Positions 27,490 through 35,368 of a stretch of 64,000 bases of DNA are shown piece after piece (within the stretch, counting starts at the first letter, position 1; the number at the start of each line of letters is the position of its first letter). Made by a program: the position numbers and the translations under genes. The stretch lies in assembly GCF_000708265.2 (NCBI RefSeq), contig NZ_JCKI01000004.1, positions 338,840-402,839 on the forward strand, read 5' to 3'. The stretch comes from Pedobacter sp. R20-19 (lineage in GTDB: Bacteria; Bacteroidota; Bacteroidia; Sphingobacteriales; Sphingobacteriaceae). The notes under the pieces were generated by a model. That model made no database searches and was not told the DNA's origin. It worked only from the letters and a program-made list of their open reading frames with translations.

Positions 27490-29628
27490 TTAGTTGGTTG
27501 GAATTTCTGCTTTATTGGCTTTAATATCAGTACCTAAGCGCTGTAGATAGGCTATAATGGCCACAATCTCCCGATCACTTTTTACTTTAATGTTGTTTTG
27601 TTTTAAATCAGCAGCAATTTGATCAGCCTGAATTTTAAGATCTTCATTAGCCTTTTGGTCATACCCAGCTGCATATGGCACACCGAGTGTTTGCATCGCC
27701 CTAATTTTACTTGCCGTGGTGGTGATATCAAGTTGCTGTTTTACAAGCCATGGGTACGGTGGCATAATACTGCCCGGCGACATTGAAGTGGGATCTACCA
27801 GGTGATTATAATGCCATGCATCTGAATATTTTCCGCCAATGCGATGCAAATCTGGTCCGGTTCTTTTACTTCCCCATAAAAAAGGGTGATCATAAACAAA
27901 CTCACCAGCCTTGCTATATTCGCCATAACGTTCTGTTTCTGAACGGAAAGGCCTAACTGTTTGGGAATGGCAGTTTACACAACCTTCGCGGATATAAAGA
28001 TCTCTTCCTTGCAATTCTAAAGCAGAATAAGGTTTTACACTGGCAATAGTGGGCACGTTAGACTGTATCGTAAATGTAGGCATCATTTCCACCATTCCAC
28101 CTATCAGAATGATAATCAATGATAAAACCATAAATTTCATTGGCTTACGCTCTAAAACCCTGTGCCAGGCTTTATCCGCAGCAGAATGATCTACAATTTC
28201 TTTTGCCAGAGGCATTGCTTCTGCGGGTTCATTAGCAACCAGTTTAGCACTTCTCATGGTTTTGGCCAGGTTATAAGTCATCACAATTACACCTGCCAGA
28301 TACATTGCACCACCTATTGATCGCAATACATGCATGGGAATTATCTGTAGCGTGGTGGCCAGGAAGTTTGGATACTTCAGTAAACCTTCGCCGGTAAACT
28401 CTTTCCACATTAAACCTTGGGTAAAACCTGCCCAGTACATCGGGATAGCATAAAAAAGAATGCCGAGCGTGCCTATCCAAAAGTGAAAGCCGGCCAGTTT
28501 TTTAGAATATAGTTCCGTTTTATAAATTCTTGGAATTAACCAGTACAATACGCCGAAAGTTAAAAAGCCATTCCATCCTAATGCCCCTACGTGTACGTGG
28601 GCCACAATCCAATCGGTAAAGTGGGCCACACCATTAATTTGCTTTAAAGATAACATTGGCCCTTCGAAGGTGGCCATACCATAAGCTGTTAGAGCCACTA
28701 CCATAAATTTCAGGGTAACATCTTCCCGAACTTTATCCCATGCTCCCCGAAGGGTTAGTAAACCGTTAATCATTCCGCCCCAGCTTGGAGCAATCAGCAT
28801 AATTGAAAAAGCAACGCCTAAAGATTGTGCCCAACCTGGTAAAGAGGTATAGAGTAAATGGTGCGGACCAGCCCAGATGTAAATAAAAATCAGCGACCAA
28901 AAGTGTAAAATACTTAGTTTATAAGAGTATACCGGTCTTCCAGCCATTTTTGGCAGAAAGTAATACATCATACCTAAATAAGGTGTGGTTAAAAAGAAAG
29001 CTACCGCATTGTGTCCGTACCACCATTGTACCAATGCATCCTGAACGCCTGCATACACATAATAACTTTTCATAAAAGAGATAGGCAACTCAAATGAGTT
29101 AACAATATGCAACACTGCTATGGTTACAAAGGTGGCAATGTAAAACCAAATGGCTACGTATAAATGCCGCTCTCTTCTTTTAAAAATGGTACCAAACATG
29201 TTCACTCCAAATACTACCCAAATGATGGTAATGGCAATATCTATTGGCCACTCCAGTTCAGCGTATTCATGCGAGGTGGTAAAACCAAGTGGAAGGGTAA
29301 TCACTGCTGATACGATGATAAGCTGCCAGCCCCAGAAATGAATTTTACTTAAAATATCACTAAACATTCTGGCCTTAAGCAGGCGCTGTAAAGAATAATA
29401 CACCCCCATAAAAATGGCGTTGCCTACAAAGGCAAAAATCACCGCATTGGTGTGTAAGGGCCTGATCCTACCAAAGGTGGTATACTGGTTTCCTAAATTC
29501 ATTGCAGGTTTGAAAAGCTGCATCGCTGCCAGCAAACCCACCGTCATCCCAATAATCCCCCAAACGAGGGTGGCAATGCCGAAGTTTCTGACAATCTTGT
29601 TATCGTAAGTAAATCGCTCTAATTGCAT
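27490..29628 (-). CDS. ccoNO: Fused cbb3-type cytochrome c oxidase subunits I and II (CcoN-CcoO)
   Basis: 712 residues. The first ~480 are CcoN with 12 helices and the haem/CuB His ligands (HTNAVIF, WWYGHNAVAF, GPHHLLY, HVHVGALGWNGF). The last ~200 are CcoO with one c-type haem (GCVNCHSQTVRP) and a Met ligand segment (SIMPPYPWL). In Proteobacteria these are two genes; the fusion is a Bacteroidota trait. The enzyme is the high-affinity terminal oxidase for low oxygen. A Crp/Fnr-type site and -7 box lie upstream within and after ccoS, so the gene has its own promoter. Confidence 0.96.
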   Translation of the reverse strand: MQLERFTYDNKIVRNFGIATLVWGIIGMTVGLLAAMQLFKPAMNLGNQYTTFGRIRPLHTNAVIFAFVGNAIFMGVYYSLQRLLKARMFSDILSKIHFWGWQLIIVSAVITLPLGFTTSHEYAELEWPIDIAITIIWVVFGVNMFGTIFKRRERHLYVAIWFYIATFVTIAVLHIVNSFELPISFMKSYYVYAGVQDALVQWWYGHNAVAFFLTTPYLGMMYYFLPKMAGRPVYSYKLSILHFWSLIFIYIWAGPHHLLYTSLPGWAQSLGVAFSIMLIAPSWGGMINGLLTLRGAWDKVREDVTLKFMVVALTAYGMATFEGPMLSLKQINGVAHFTDWIVAHVHVGALGWNGFLTFGVLYWLIPRIYKTELYSKKLAGFHFWIGTLGILFYAIPMYWAGFTQGLMWKEFTGEGLLKYPNFLATTLQIIPMHVLRSIGGAMYLAGVIVMTYNLAKTMRSAKLVANEPAEAMPLAKEIVDHSAADKAWHRVLERKPMKFMVLSLIIILIGGMVEMMPTFTIQSNVPTIASVKPYSALELQGRDLYIREGCVNCHSQTVRPFRSETERYGEYSKAGEFVYDHPFLWGSKRTGPDLHRIGGKYSDAWHYNHLVDPTSMSPGSIMPPYPWLVKQQLDITTTASKIRAMQTLGVPYAAGYDQKANEDLKIQADQIAADLKQNNIKVKSDREIVAIIAYLQRLGTDIKANKAEIPTN

Positions 29629-29659
29629 AAACAGAAATGTTTTGTTTGTATTGATAGGT

Positions 29660-29667
29660 CAAAGGTA
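29660..29667 (-). promoter_or_regulatory. -7 box (TACCTTTG) of ccoNO
   Basis: TACCTTTG on the minus strand fits TAnnTTTG. No TTG is found 19-20 bases upstream, so an activator is probably needed. Transcription should begin near 29655, giving a leader of about 27 bases. Confidence 0.6.
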
Positions 29668-29699
29668 TCCTGCATGGGGCAGGTAAAGGATGATGTGGC

Positions 29700-29879
29700 T
29701 TAGCTGGAAAAGTGATCTTCTTCACTTTTTGCTTCTTCCAGCTCATCATCGAAAAGAATCCGTATACCCGGGGTGTAAACGTCGTCGTTTTGCCCCGTTT
29801 TGGCAGCCCAGATAAACGCACCCAGAAAAATGAGTGCCATTAAAACGCTGCAGCCCACTAAAAAATAGAGAATATTCAT
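29700..29879 (-). CDS. ccoS: cbb3-type oxidase assembly protein CcoS
   Basis: 59 residues, found by reading the minus strand from the ATG at 29879 to TAA at 29700. It begins MNILYFLVGCSVLMALIFLG with one membrane helix and has the family motif FIWAAKTGQNDDVYTPGIRILFDD split by its helix end; the tail is acidic. CcoS is needed for insertion of haem and copper cofactors into CcoN. Its last codons carry the operator for ccoNO. Confidence 0.9.
   Translation of the reverse strand: MNILYFLVGCSVLMALIFLGAFIWAAKTGQNDDVYTPGIRILFDDELEEAKSEEDHFSS
29708..29729. promoter_or_regulatory. Crp/Fnr-type operator upstream of ccoNO
   Basis: A perfect palindrome: AAAAGTGA (29708-29715), six bases, TCACTTTT (29722-29729). 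Its centre at 29718.5 is 58.5 bp from the near edge of the ccoNO -7 box. The same geometry recurs upstream of two other operons in this window. The site lies within the last codons of ccoS. Confidence 0.75.
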
Positions 29880-29934
29880 AACAGCTTGTTTTCGTTAGTA
29901 ATATTTATTAGAATACCGTTTTAACAGTTTTTTT

Positions 29935-29999
29935 TTAACCACCCCGCCCTTTGGGCACCCTCCGATACATCGGAGGATGGTCGCAGACCGGGGTGTTAA
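29935..29999. repeat. Cloverleaf-folding intergenic repeat
   Basis: An outer stem CACCCCG (29940-29946) with CGGGGTG (29989-29995) encloses three hairpins: CCC-TTT-GGG, CCTCCGAT-AC-ATCGGAGG (29959-29976) and GGTC-GCA-GACC. It lies between ccoI and ccoS, is G+C rich and noncoding, and resembles the element at 45121. It may also end transcription of the ccoI operon. Confidence 0.6.
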
Positions 30000-30021
30000 A
30001 AGCGTTGAATATTAATCGAAC

Positions 30022-32412
30022 TCAGGTAAATAGTTTATTTCTACGCGCCAGAATGCGTGTAGCGAAAGTGGTAAAGCAGATGATTGTTACGGTGCTTATC
30101 GGCATGAGTACCGCAGCAACTAAGGGATAAAGCGTACCCTGAACGGCATAAAAGATTCCGATAAAATTATACGCAGTAGCAATAGCGAAACTTGCTTTGA
30201 TAATCTTAATTCCATCTTTACTCAGGCCAATAAAATTGGGCAGCAAGCTTAATGAATCGCCCTTTAAAATGGCATCGCATCCGGGGGTAAAATTGTTAAT
30301 ATCATCTGTAATGGCAATGCCGAAATCACTTTGTTTTAAGGCACCTGCATCATTCAGCCCATCACCTAACATCATCACTGCCCTTCCGCTGTCTTGCAAA
30401 GCCGAAATGGCATCGAGCTTTTCATGAGGACTTTGCCTGAATCTGATTTGATTCTTTTCCGGAAAGATGGTTCTCAAATGGCGTTCATCTTTGTTGGTAT
30501 CACCAGAAAGCAATTGTACATCAAATGAACGATTTAATTGTGCAATCAGCACATTGAGTTGAGGTCGCCACTCCTGTTCAATCACAAAATTCCCCATGTA
30601 AACATTATCAATCACCACATGCACACCGCTGAAAGGCTGATGATCCACCGCTTTTAAATTGGACGATAAACTTCCGGCGTAAACACTTGAGCCGTTAATA
30701 GTTGCAGATAAACCCTTACCCAGCATTTCCTGATAATTCTTCACCTGAAAAAAATCACCTGTTTTTAATTCCTTTAAAATGTGCCTGCTCAATGGATGCG
30801 CAGAATTTCTGAACAGTGAAGCCACTATTTTTTTCTCGTGATCATCCAATTTACCATTGAAATAAACCTGCGCATTTCGGGTGGTGGTTAGTGTTCCGGT
30901 TTTATCAAAAACGATGGCATCACACTTAGCCAGCTGTTCTACAGCATCAGTATTTTTTACATAAAAACCTTTTTTATCAAACACAGATAAAATGGCTGAA
31001 AGTGTAAATGGTGTACTTAAAGCCAGTACGCATGGGCAAGCCACAATAATTACAGCTGTAAATGCCGACCAGGCTTTGTGGCTATCGTGTTGCAAAAGCC
31101 AGTAAGCAGTGGCTGAAAAGGCAATGGTAAATACGGCCAGGCTAAAATACTTGGCAATGCTATCATTAAAGTTCTGCTTTTGAACATGGTTTTTATAATG
31201 ATCATGGTTCCATAAACCCGTTAAATAACTTTGAGATACAGGCTTAATCACTTCTAATTCTATAGCCTCTCCTGTTTGTCGACCTCCGGCATAGATAATT
31301 TCACCTAAAACCTTGTGTACAGGTTCAGATTCGCCAGTTACGAAACTCATATCCATCCAGGCATCACCTTTCATTAAAATCGCATCAGCAGGGAGTAATT
31401 CGCCGTTTCTAATCCATAAGCGGTCTCCAATTTTCACTTCATTGATGGAAACTGGTTTTTCCAGACCGTTAATTAATGTAGTTACCGCAATCGGGAAATA
31501 GGAACGATAATCACGATCGAAGGAAATGTGGTTATAAGTTCGTTGTTTCAACCACTTCCCCATTAACAGCAAAAAAACCAAACCCGTCAGGGTATCAGCG
31601 AAGCCAGGTCCGGTGTTAAATATAATTTCAAATGCTGTCCGTAAAAATAGAACGGCAATGATTAATGCTAAAGGCGTATCCAGATTTACATGCTTATGTT
31701 TTAAACTGGTGATGGCGGATATAAAATAATCTTTACCACAATAAAATGCTGCCGGAATGGAAAAAGCTAAATTCAGCCAGCCAAATAACACTTGAAATTG
31801 TTTTTCCAGGCCAGACAAACCAAAATATTCGGGAAAGCTGAAAAGCATCACATTGCCCATTAAAAATCCCGCTACAGCTATTTTCAAAATCAAACCTTTA
31901 TCCAAGGCCTTTTGATGTTCCTTCACCACATCCTGAAGGCTGATTAAAGGCTCGTAGCCAATCTGAATTAGTGTTTCTACCAAGTTCCTTAGTGAGATTT
32001 CTTTATGGCTAAAAGTGATGGTAACTTGCTTCCTGATGAAATCAATTCGTGAGCTGAAGATGGCTTGATTGATTTTATAAAGATGCTCAAGTAACCAGAT
32101 ACATGAACTACAGTGAATTGCTGGAATATAAAAGGTTATGATACTGGAGTCTTTGCCAGTATAATCAATCAGTTGGTTTATAATCTGCTGTTCATCCAGG
32201 TATTCTAACCGGGTATCGTGATTAAATCGCTGACCTGGATTATGATTATATGCATAGTAATTACAGAGGTTATTTTCTGAAAGGATTTGATAAACTCCCT
32301 TGCAACCAGCACAACAAAATTCTTTATCATCCAATCGATGAACATGGTCTGTAACCTCTTCTCCACAATGATAACAGATGGTATAAGTTGTGGTTTGTTG
32401 TTGGTTTTTCAT
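30022..32412 (-). CDS. ccoI: Copper-transporting P1B-type ATPase of the cbb3 system (CcoI/FixI)
   Basis: 796 residues from the ATG at 32412 (KNQQQTTTYTICYHCG); the open frame runs 28 codons further into hemN and is not needed. A Cys-rich N-terminal metal-binding domain (CYHCG, CCAGCKG) precedes an HMA-like domain (IPAIHCSSCIW) and eight helices with the CPC motif (VACPCVLAL). Catalytic elements are TGES, DKTGTLT (phosphorylated Asp), HP (SAHPLSRH) and GDGLNDAGAL. CcoI delivers copper for the CuB site. It lies 10 bases after hemN. Confidence 0.95.
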   Translation of the reverse strand: MKNQQQTTTYTICYHCGEEVTDHVHRLDDKEFCCAGCKGVYQILSENNLCNYYAYNHNPGQRFNHDTRLEYLDEQQIINQLIDYTGKDSSIITFYIPAIHCSSCIWLLEHLYKINQAIFSSRIDFIRKQVTITFSHKEISLRNLVETLIQIGYEPLISLQDVVKEHQKALDKGLILKIAVAGFLMGNVMLFSFPEYFGLSGLEKQFQVLFGWLNLAFSIPAAFYCGKDYFISAITSLKHKHVNLDTPLALIIAVLFLRTAFEIIFNTGPGFADTLTGLVFLLLMGKWLKQRTYNHISFDRDYRSYFPIAVTTLINGLEKPVSINEVKIGDRLWIRNGELLPADAILMKGDAWMDMSFVTGESEPVHKVLGEIIYAGGRQTGEAIELEVIKPVSQSYLTGLWNHDHYKNHVQKQNFNDSIAKYFSLAVFTIAFSATAYWLLQHDSHKAWSAFTAVIIVACPCVLALSTPFTLSAILSVFDKKGFYVKNTDAVEQLAKCDAIVFDKTGTLTTTRNAQVYFNGKLDDHEKKIVASLFRNSAHPLSRHILKELKTGDFFQVKNYQEMLGKGLSATINGSSVYAGSLSSNLKAVDHQPFSGVHVVIDNVYMGNFVIEQEWRPQLNVLIAQLNRSFDVQLLSGDTNKDERHLRTIFPEKNQIRFRQSPHEKLDAISALQDSGRAVMMLGDGLNDAGALKQSDFGIAITDDINNFTPGCDAILKGDSLSLLPNFIGLSKDGIKIIKASFAIATAYNFIGIFYAVQGTLYPLVAAVLMPISTVTIICFTTFATRILARRNKLFT

Positions 32413-32422
32413 GGCATAGAAT

Positions 32423-33769
32423 TTAAATGGCAGCACTAAATAGCTTAGTTTCCGGTTGCCTAGCCCATAACTTCTCATCAAAAGCCATGCACACATTTCT
32501 TAAGAATGATTTACCATTTTGTGTGATGTTAATTTCCTTTCCACAAACCTGAATCAGCTGATCTTGAATGAGCGGAGAAAGTCTTTTAACAATTGCATCG
32601 GGTATCGCTTCGGGGTAGCTGGTGTTTTCCCGGCACATGATATTTAAAATATGCTGACGGATCTCCAGGTCTTCTTCAGAGAGCAAATGACCTTTTTCTA
32701 TCGGCCATAAACCAGCATTAATTTTATCTAGATAAGCTTCAACACTTTTAGGGTTTTGTGCAAATGCAGTCCAGCTATCACTAATAGACGAAACACCTAA
32801 ACCAATCAGCAAATGCGTGTGCTGATCAGTATAGCCCATAAAGTTGCGATGCAATTTTTTCTCCGCACTTGCTATAAATAGCGTATCAGTTTCTAGGGCA
32901 AAGTGATCCATTCCCACGTCTTCATATCCAGCTTCCAACAACATCTTTTTACCCATTTGATAAAGCGCAAATTTCTCATTTCCAGCAGGAAGATCTTCAA
33001 CGGTATAGTGCCTTTGACCAGGCTTAAGCCAAGGCACATGCGCATAACTATAAAACGCAATCCGATCGGGCTTCATCTCAATTACGGCTTCAATTGTTTC
33101 TGATAAACCAACAATGTTCTGAGCAGGTAATCCATAAATTAAATCAAAATTTATAGAATCAAAACCAATTGCTCTAGCTTGACGCATGATCGAGGTTACC
33201 TGTTGTGGTGTTTGAAATCGATTGATCATCATCTGCACTTTTGGATCGAAATCCTGAATCCCCAGACTCAATCGTTTAAAGCCTAATTGATACAGGGTTT
33301 GCAAATGTGCTTCGGTGGTATTTGCCGGGTGCGCTTCAAATGAAAATGTAGCATCAGGCGAAACTTCAACCCCGGTAAGAATACCTTCAATTAATATCTT
33401 CAGGTTTTCAGCTTGAAAAAAAGTAGGCGTACCACCGCCTAGGTGCAACTCTTTTATTTTCAGCTTACTTCCCAGCAGATTTTGATACATTTTCCATTCT
33501 GCTAAAACGGCCTTGATGTAAGGCAATTCCACCGTATGGTTTTTTGTGATTCGTGTATTGCATCCACAATAAGTACATAAGCTTTCGCAATAAGGCAGGT
33601 GAATATAAAGGCTGATTCCGCCATCTCCGTGCTCCGCATAAATGGTTTGAACAGCACTGATCCATTTTTCGGGACTAAATGTAGTCTGATCCCAATATGG
33701 AACTGTTGGATAACTCGTATAACGTGGTGCAGCAACATTATATTTTTGAAGTAGTGCAGCTGTTTCCAT
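32423..33769 (-). CDS. hemN: Oxygen-independent coproporphyrinogen III oxidase
   Basis: 448 residues, a radical-SAM enzyme making protoporphyrinogen IX without oxygen. The N-terminus has the cluster motif YCESLCTYCGCN (CxxxCxxC) inside YIHLPYC, then HLGGGTPTFF and the C-terminal HemN domain. It is essential for haem synthesis at low oxygen and thus fits the cbb3 and FixL-like context. Its ATG overlaps the stop of the LDH-like gene by one base (TAATG), indicating coupled translation. Confidence 0.96.
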   Translation of the reverse strand: METAALLQKYNVAAPRYTSYPTVPYWDQTTFSPEKWISAVQTIYAEHGDGGISLYIHLPYCESLCTYCGCNTRITKNHTVELPYIKAVLAEWKMYQNLLGSKLKIKELHLGGGTPTFFQAENLKILIEGILTGVEVSPDATFSFEAHPANTTEAHLQTLYQLGFKRLSLGIQDFDPKVQMMINRFQTPQQVTSIMRQARAIGFDSINFDLIYGLPAQNIVGLSETIEAVIEMKPDRIAFYSYAHVPWLKPGQRHYTVEDLPAGNEKFALYQMGKKMLLEAGYEDVGMDHFALETDTLFIASAEKKLHRNFMGYTDQHTHLLIGLGVSSISDSWTAFAQNPKSVEAYLDKINAGLWPIEKGHLLSEEDLEIRQHILNIMCRENTSYPEAIPDAIVKRLSPLIQDQLIQVCGKEINITQNGKSFLRNVCMAFDEKLWARQPETKLFSAAI

Positions 33770-34203
33770 TATTTTAAGGCTTTAGCTACACCACAATTAT
33801 TCTGACAGCAACAGGCTTTGCCTACACATTTACCGGCAGCCCATTGATCCAGATTCTTGATAACCTGTTCCATTCGCAATTTAGGATCCTGGTTTTCATC
33901 CAGCAGTGGTACATTTGCTACTTTCATTCCGGCACGACCTGCGGCCAGTAAATCCAGGTGTCCAGTGTCGACAGATGATGTGGCGATATATCGAATCCCC
34001 AATGACTTTAATCCATCAATCATTTGCGCGTCTAAGTCGTCATGATTAAAAACCAATAACACTTCTTTACCTGCAGAAAAAGACAAAGTATCAATAGTTA
34101 AACTATTGGCTATGATGGTAATATCATGTTTCTTATAATTTGCGAGAACCAGCCATTCTTTTTCGACAGGCTTAATATTATAGGCTATTGCTTTCATGTA
34201 CAA
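33769..34203 (-). CDS. D-lactate dehydrogenase N-terminal-like domain protein with C-terminal Cys cluster
   Basis: 144 residues (142 if the ATG at 34197 is used). Residues ~3-105 resemble only the substrate/catalytic N-terminal domain of D-lactate dehydrogenases (FNHDDLDAQMIDGLKSLGIRYIATSSVDTGHLDLLAA). The Rossmann NAD domain is absent, so it cannot be a normal dehydrogenase. The tail holds five Cys close together (C126, C131, C132, C133, C137 in KCVGKACCCQNNCG), suggesting metal or thiol chemistry. It heads the operon with hemN and ccoI and has its own Crp/Fnr-type site, so a role in low-oxygen copper or haem handling is inferred. Confidence 0.75.
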   Translation of the reverse strand: MYMKAIAYNIKPVEKEWLVLANYKKHDITIIANSLTIDTLSFSAGKEVLLVFNHDDLDAQMIDGLKSLGIRYIATSSVDTGHLDLLAAGRAGMKVANVPLLDENQDPKLRMEQVIKNLDQWAAGKCVGKACCCQNNCGVAKALK

Positions 34204-34215
34204 TTTTTAAGTACA

Positions 34216-34223
34216 CAAAAATA
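34216..34223 (-). promoter_or_regulatory. -7 box (TATTTTTG) of the LDH-like/hemN/ccoI operon
   Basis: TATTTTTG on the minus strand ends 12 bases before the first ATG (34203). No -33 TTG is present. The box lies inside the T-rich tail of the preceding terminator. Confidence 0.6.
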
Positions 34224-34256
34224 AAGCAGCCATCACTTGGAGAGGATGAGGCTGCT
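34216..34256 (-). terminator. Intrinsic terminator of the receiver-Crp regulator gene
   Basis: On the minus strand GCAGCC and GGCTGC, extended by TCA/TGA pairs, enclose an 11-12-base loop and are followed by TTTATTTTTG. It lies about 50 bases after the regulator stop. Its T tract overlaps the next operon's -7 box. Confidence 0.65.
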
Positions 34257-34263
34257 TAGACTA

Positions 34264-34285
34264 AAAAGTGACATTAATTACTTTT
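34264..34285. promoter_or_regulatory. Crp/Fnr-type operator upstream of the LDH-like/hemN/ccoI operon
   Basis: AAAAGTGA (34264-34271), six bases, TTACTTTT (34278-34285): one mismatch from the perfect palindrome at ccoNO. The centre at 34274.5 is again 58.5 bp from the near edge of the -7 box. Confidence 0.7.
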
Positions 34286-34305
34286 AAAGGATAGGTGTAA
34301 ATGAT

Positions 34306-35337
34306 TTATTGCTTTACATTTTTAAGATTTTTCAATGATAATATGTTGATGGCATTACCCGTTTTATCAATCAATTTTTCATCCTTAAAGTCAGCTAGCA
34401 TCCGACTAACAGTCTCACTTGCAGTCCCAACCAACGCAGCAAGATCGTCTCTTGAAATTTTGATGGTACAATTATCACTTTCTACACTGCCAAATTTTTC
34501 AGCCACCTGCACCAATGCTTCAGCTACCCGCTTCCTTACCGATGAATAAGCCAATTGCAACATTTGTTTTCCTTTACCTTGTACATTTTCAGATAGCAAG
34601 TTGATAAACTTTTTGGATACAGACTGGTGGTTGAGCAGATATTCCATAAAATCTGTTTTGGGAATCTGGATAATTTCTGATGGTGCAAGTGTTGCCGCAT
34701 TTTCAGCATAAGGTACACCATTACAAAGGCTTTCATAACCAAAGAAATCACCATCATGAAATAAGCCGGAGGAAAGTTCCCGACCATCTTTAAAACGTTT
34801 ATATGTTTTAACTTGTCCCTTCACAATATAGTAAAGATGCAAAGGTTCATCATCCTCTACATAAATAATTTGTTTGTTTGCAACTGATCTGGCTTTGCCT
34901 TTTGCCTTAAGTTCTTCAAAAACGGCATCAATACTTCCGGCTGATGTACCCATGGTTTTTGATTGCTGTTTCTTTTTAAAACGGCTTTCTATGGCCTTAA
35001 ACAATTCTAAATCGTCAAATGGCTTTGTTAAATAATCATCTGCCCCCATTTCCATTCCCTTTCTCATATCTGCACGTTCGGTTTTAGCTGTAATGAAGAT
35101 AAATGGAATATTGGCCGTTTGCGGGTTTTTATTAATCAGATATAATACGCCATAACCATCCAGTTCAGGCATCATAATATCACAAAGAATCACATCTGGT
35201 AAATGCTTCAACGCCAAATCTACACCAATTTTACCATGCTTGGCAGTAAAGGTTTCATAGCCGGCTAAATCCAGCACCTCAGCAGTTCCTTCACGGATAT
35301 CGTCGTTATCTTCTATTATTAAAACTTTTTTATTCAT
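34306..35337 (-). CDS. Response regulator: receiver domain fused to Crp/Fnr DNA-binding protein
   Basis: 343 residues. Residues 1-120 are a receiver (D53 in LCDIMMP, T83, K105). Residues ~140-260 are a cyclic-nucleotide-binding-like beta-barrel, and residues ~265-335 a Crp-type winged helix. The recognition helix ASETVSRML has Glu308, Ser311 and Arg312, matching Fnr (VETISRLL), which reads TGA half-sites. The Fnr N-terminal Cys cluster is absent, so input should come by phosphorylation. It lies 31 bases after the FixL-like kinase gene. I infer that it binds the AAAAGTGA-N6-TCACTTTT sites, including that before its own operon. Confidence 0.92.
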   Translation of the reverse strand: MNKKVLIIEDNDDIREGTAEVLDLAGYETFTAKHGKIGVDLALKHLPDVILCDIMMPELDGYGVLYLINKNPQTANIPFIFITAKTERADMRKGMEMGADDYLTKPFDDLELFKAIESRFKKKQQSKTMGTSAGSIDAVFEELKAKGKARSVANKQIIYVEDDEPLHLYYIVKGQVKTYKRFKDGRELSSGLFHDGDFFGYESLCNGVPYAENAATLAPSEIIQIPKTDFMEYLLNHQSVSKKFINLLSENVQGKGKQMLQLAYSSVRKRVAEALVQVAEKFGSVESDNCTIKISRDDLAALVGTASETVSRMLADFKDEKLIDKTGNAINILSLKNLKNVKQ

Positions 35338-35368
35338 CAGAAAATTTGAATAGGGATTTATGATTGAT

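Noticed and set aside
29600..29821. A 73-codon minus-strand frame upstream of ccoNO.
   Set aside because: It overlaps the clear CcoS gene in another frame and spans the ccoNO promoter.
29935..29999. Cloverleaf as a tRNA gene.
   Set aside because: It lacks the TTC T-loop, the D-loop and a usable anticodon arm; the stems are repeats.
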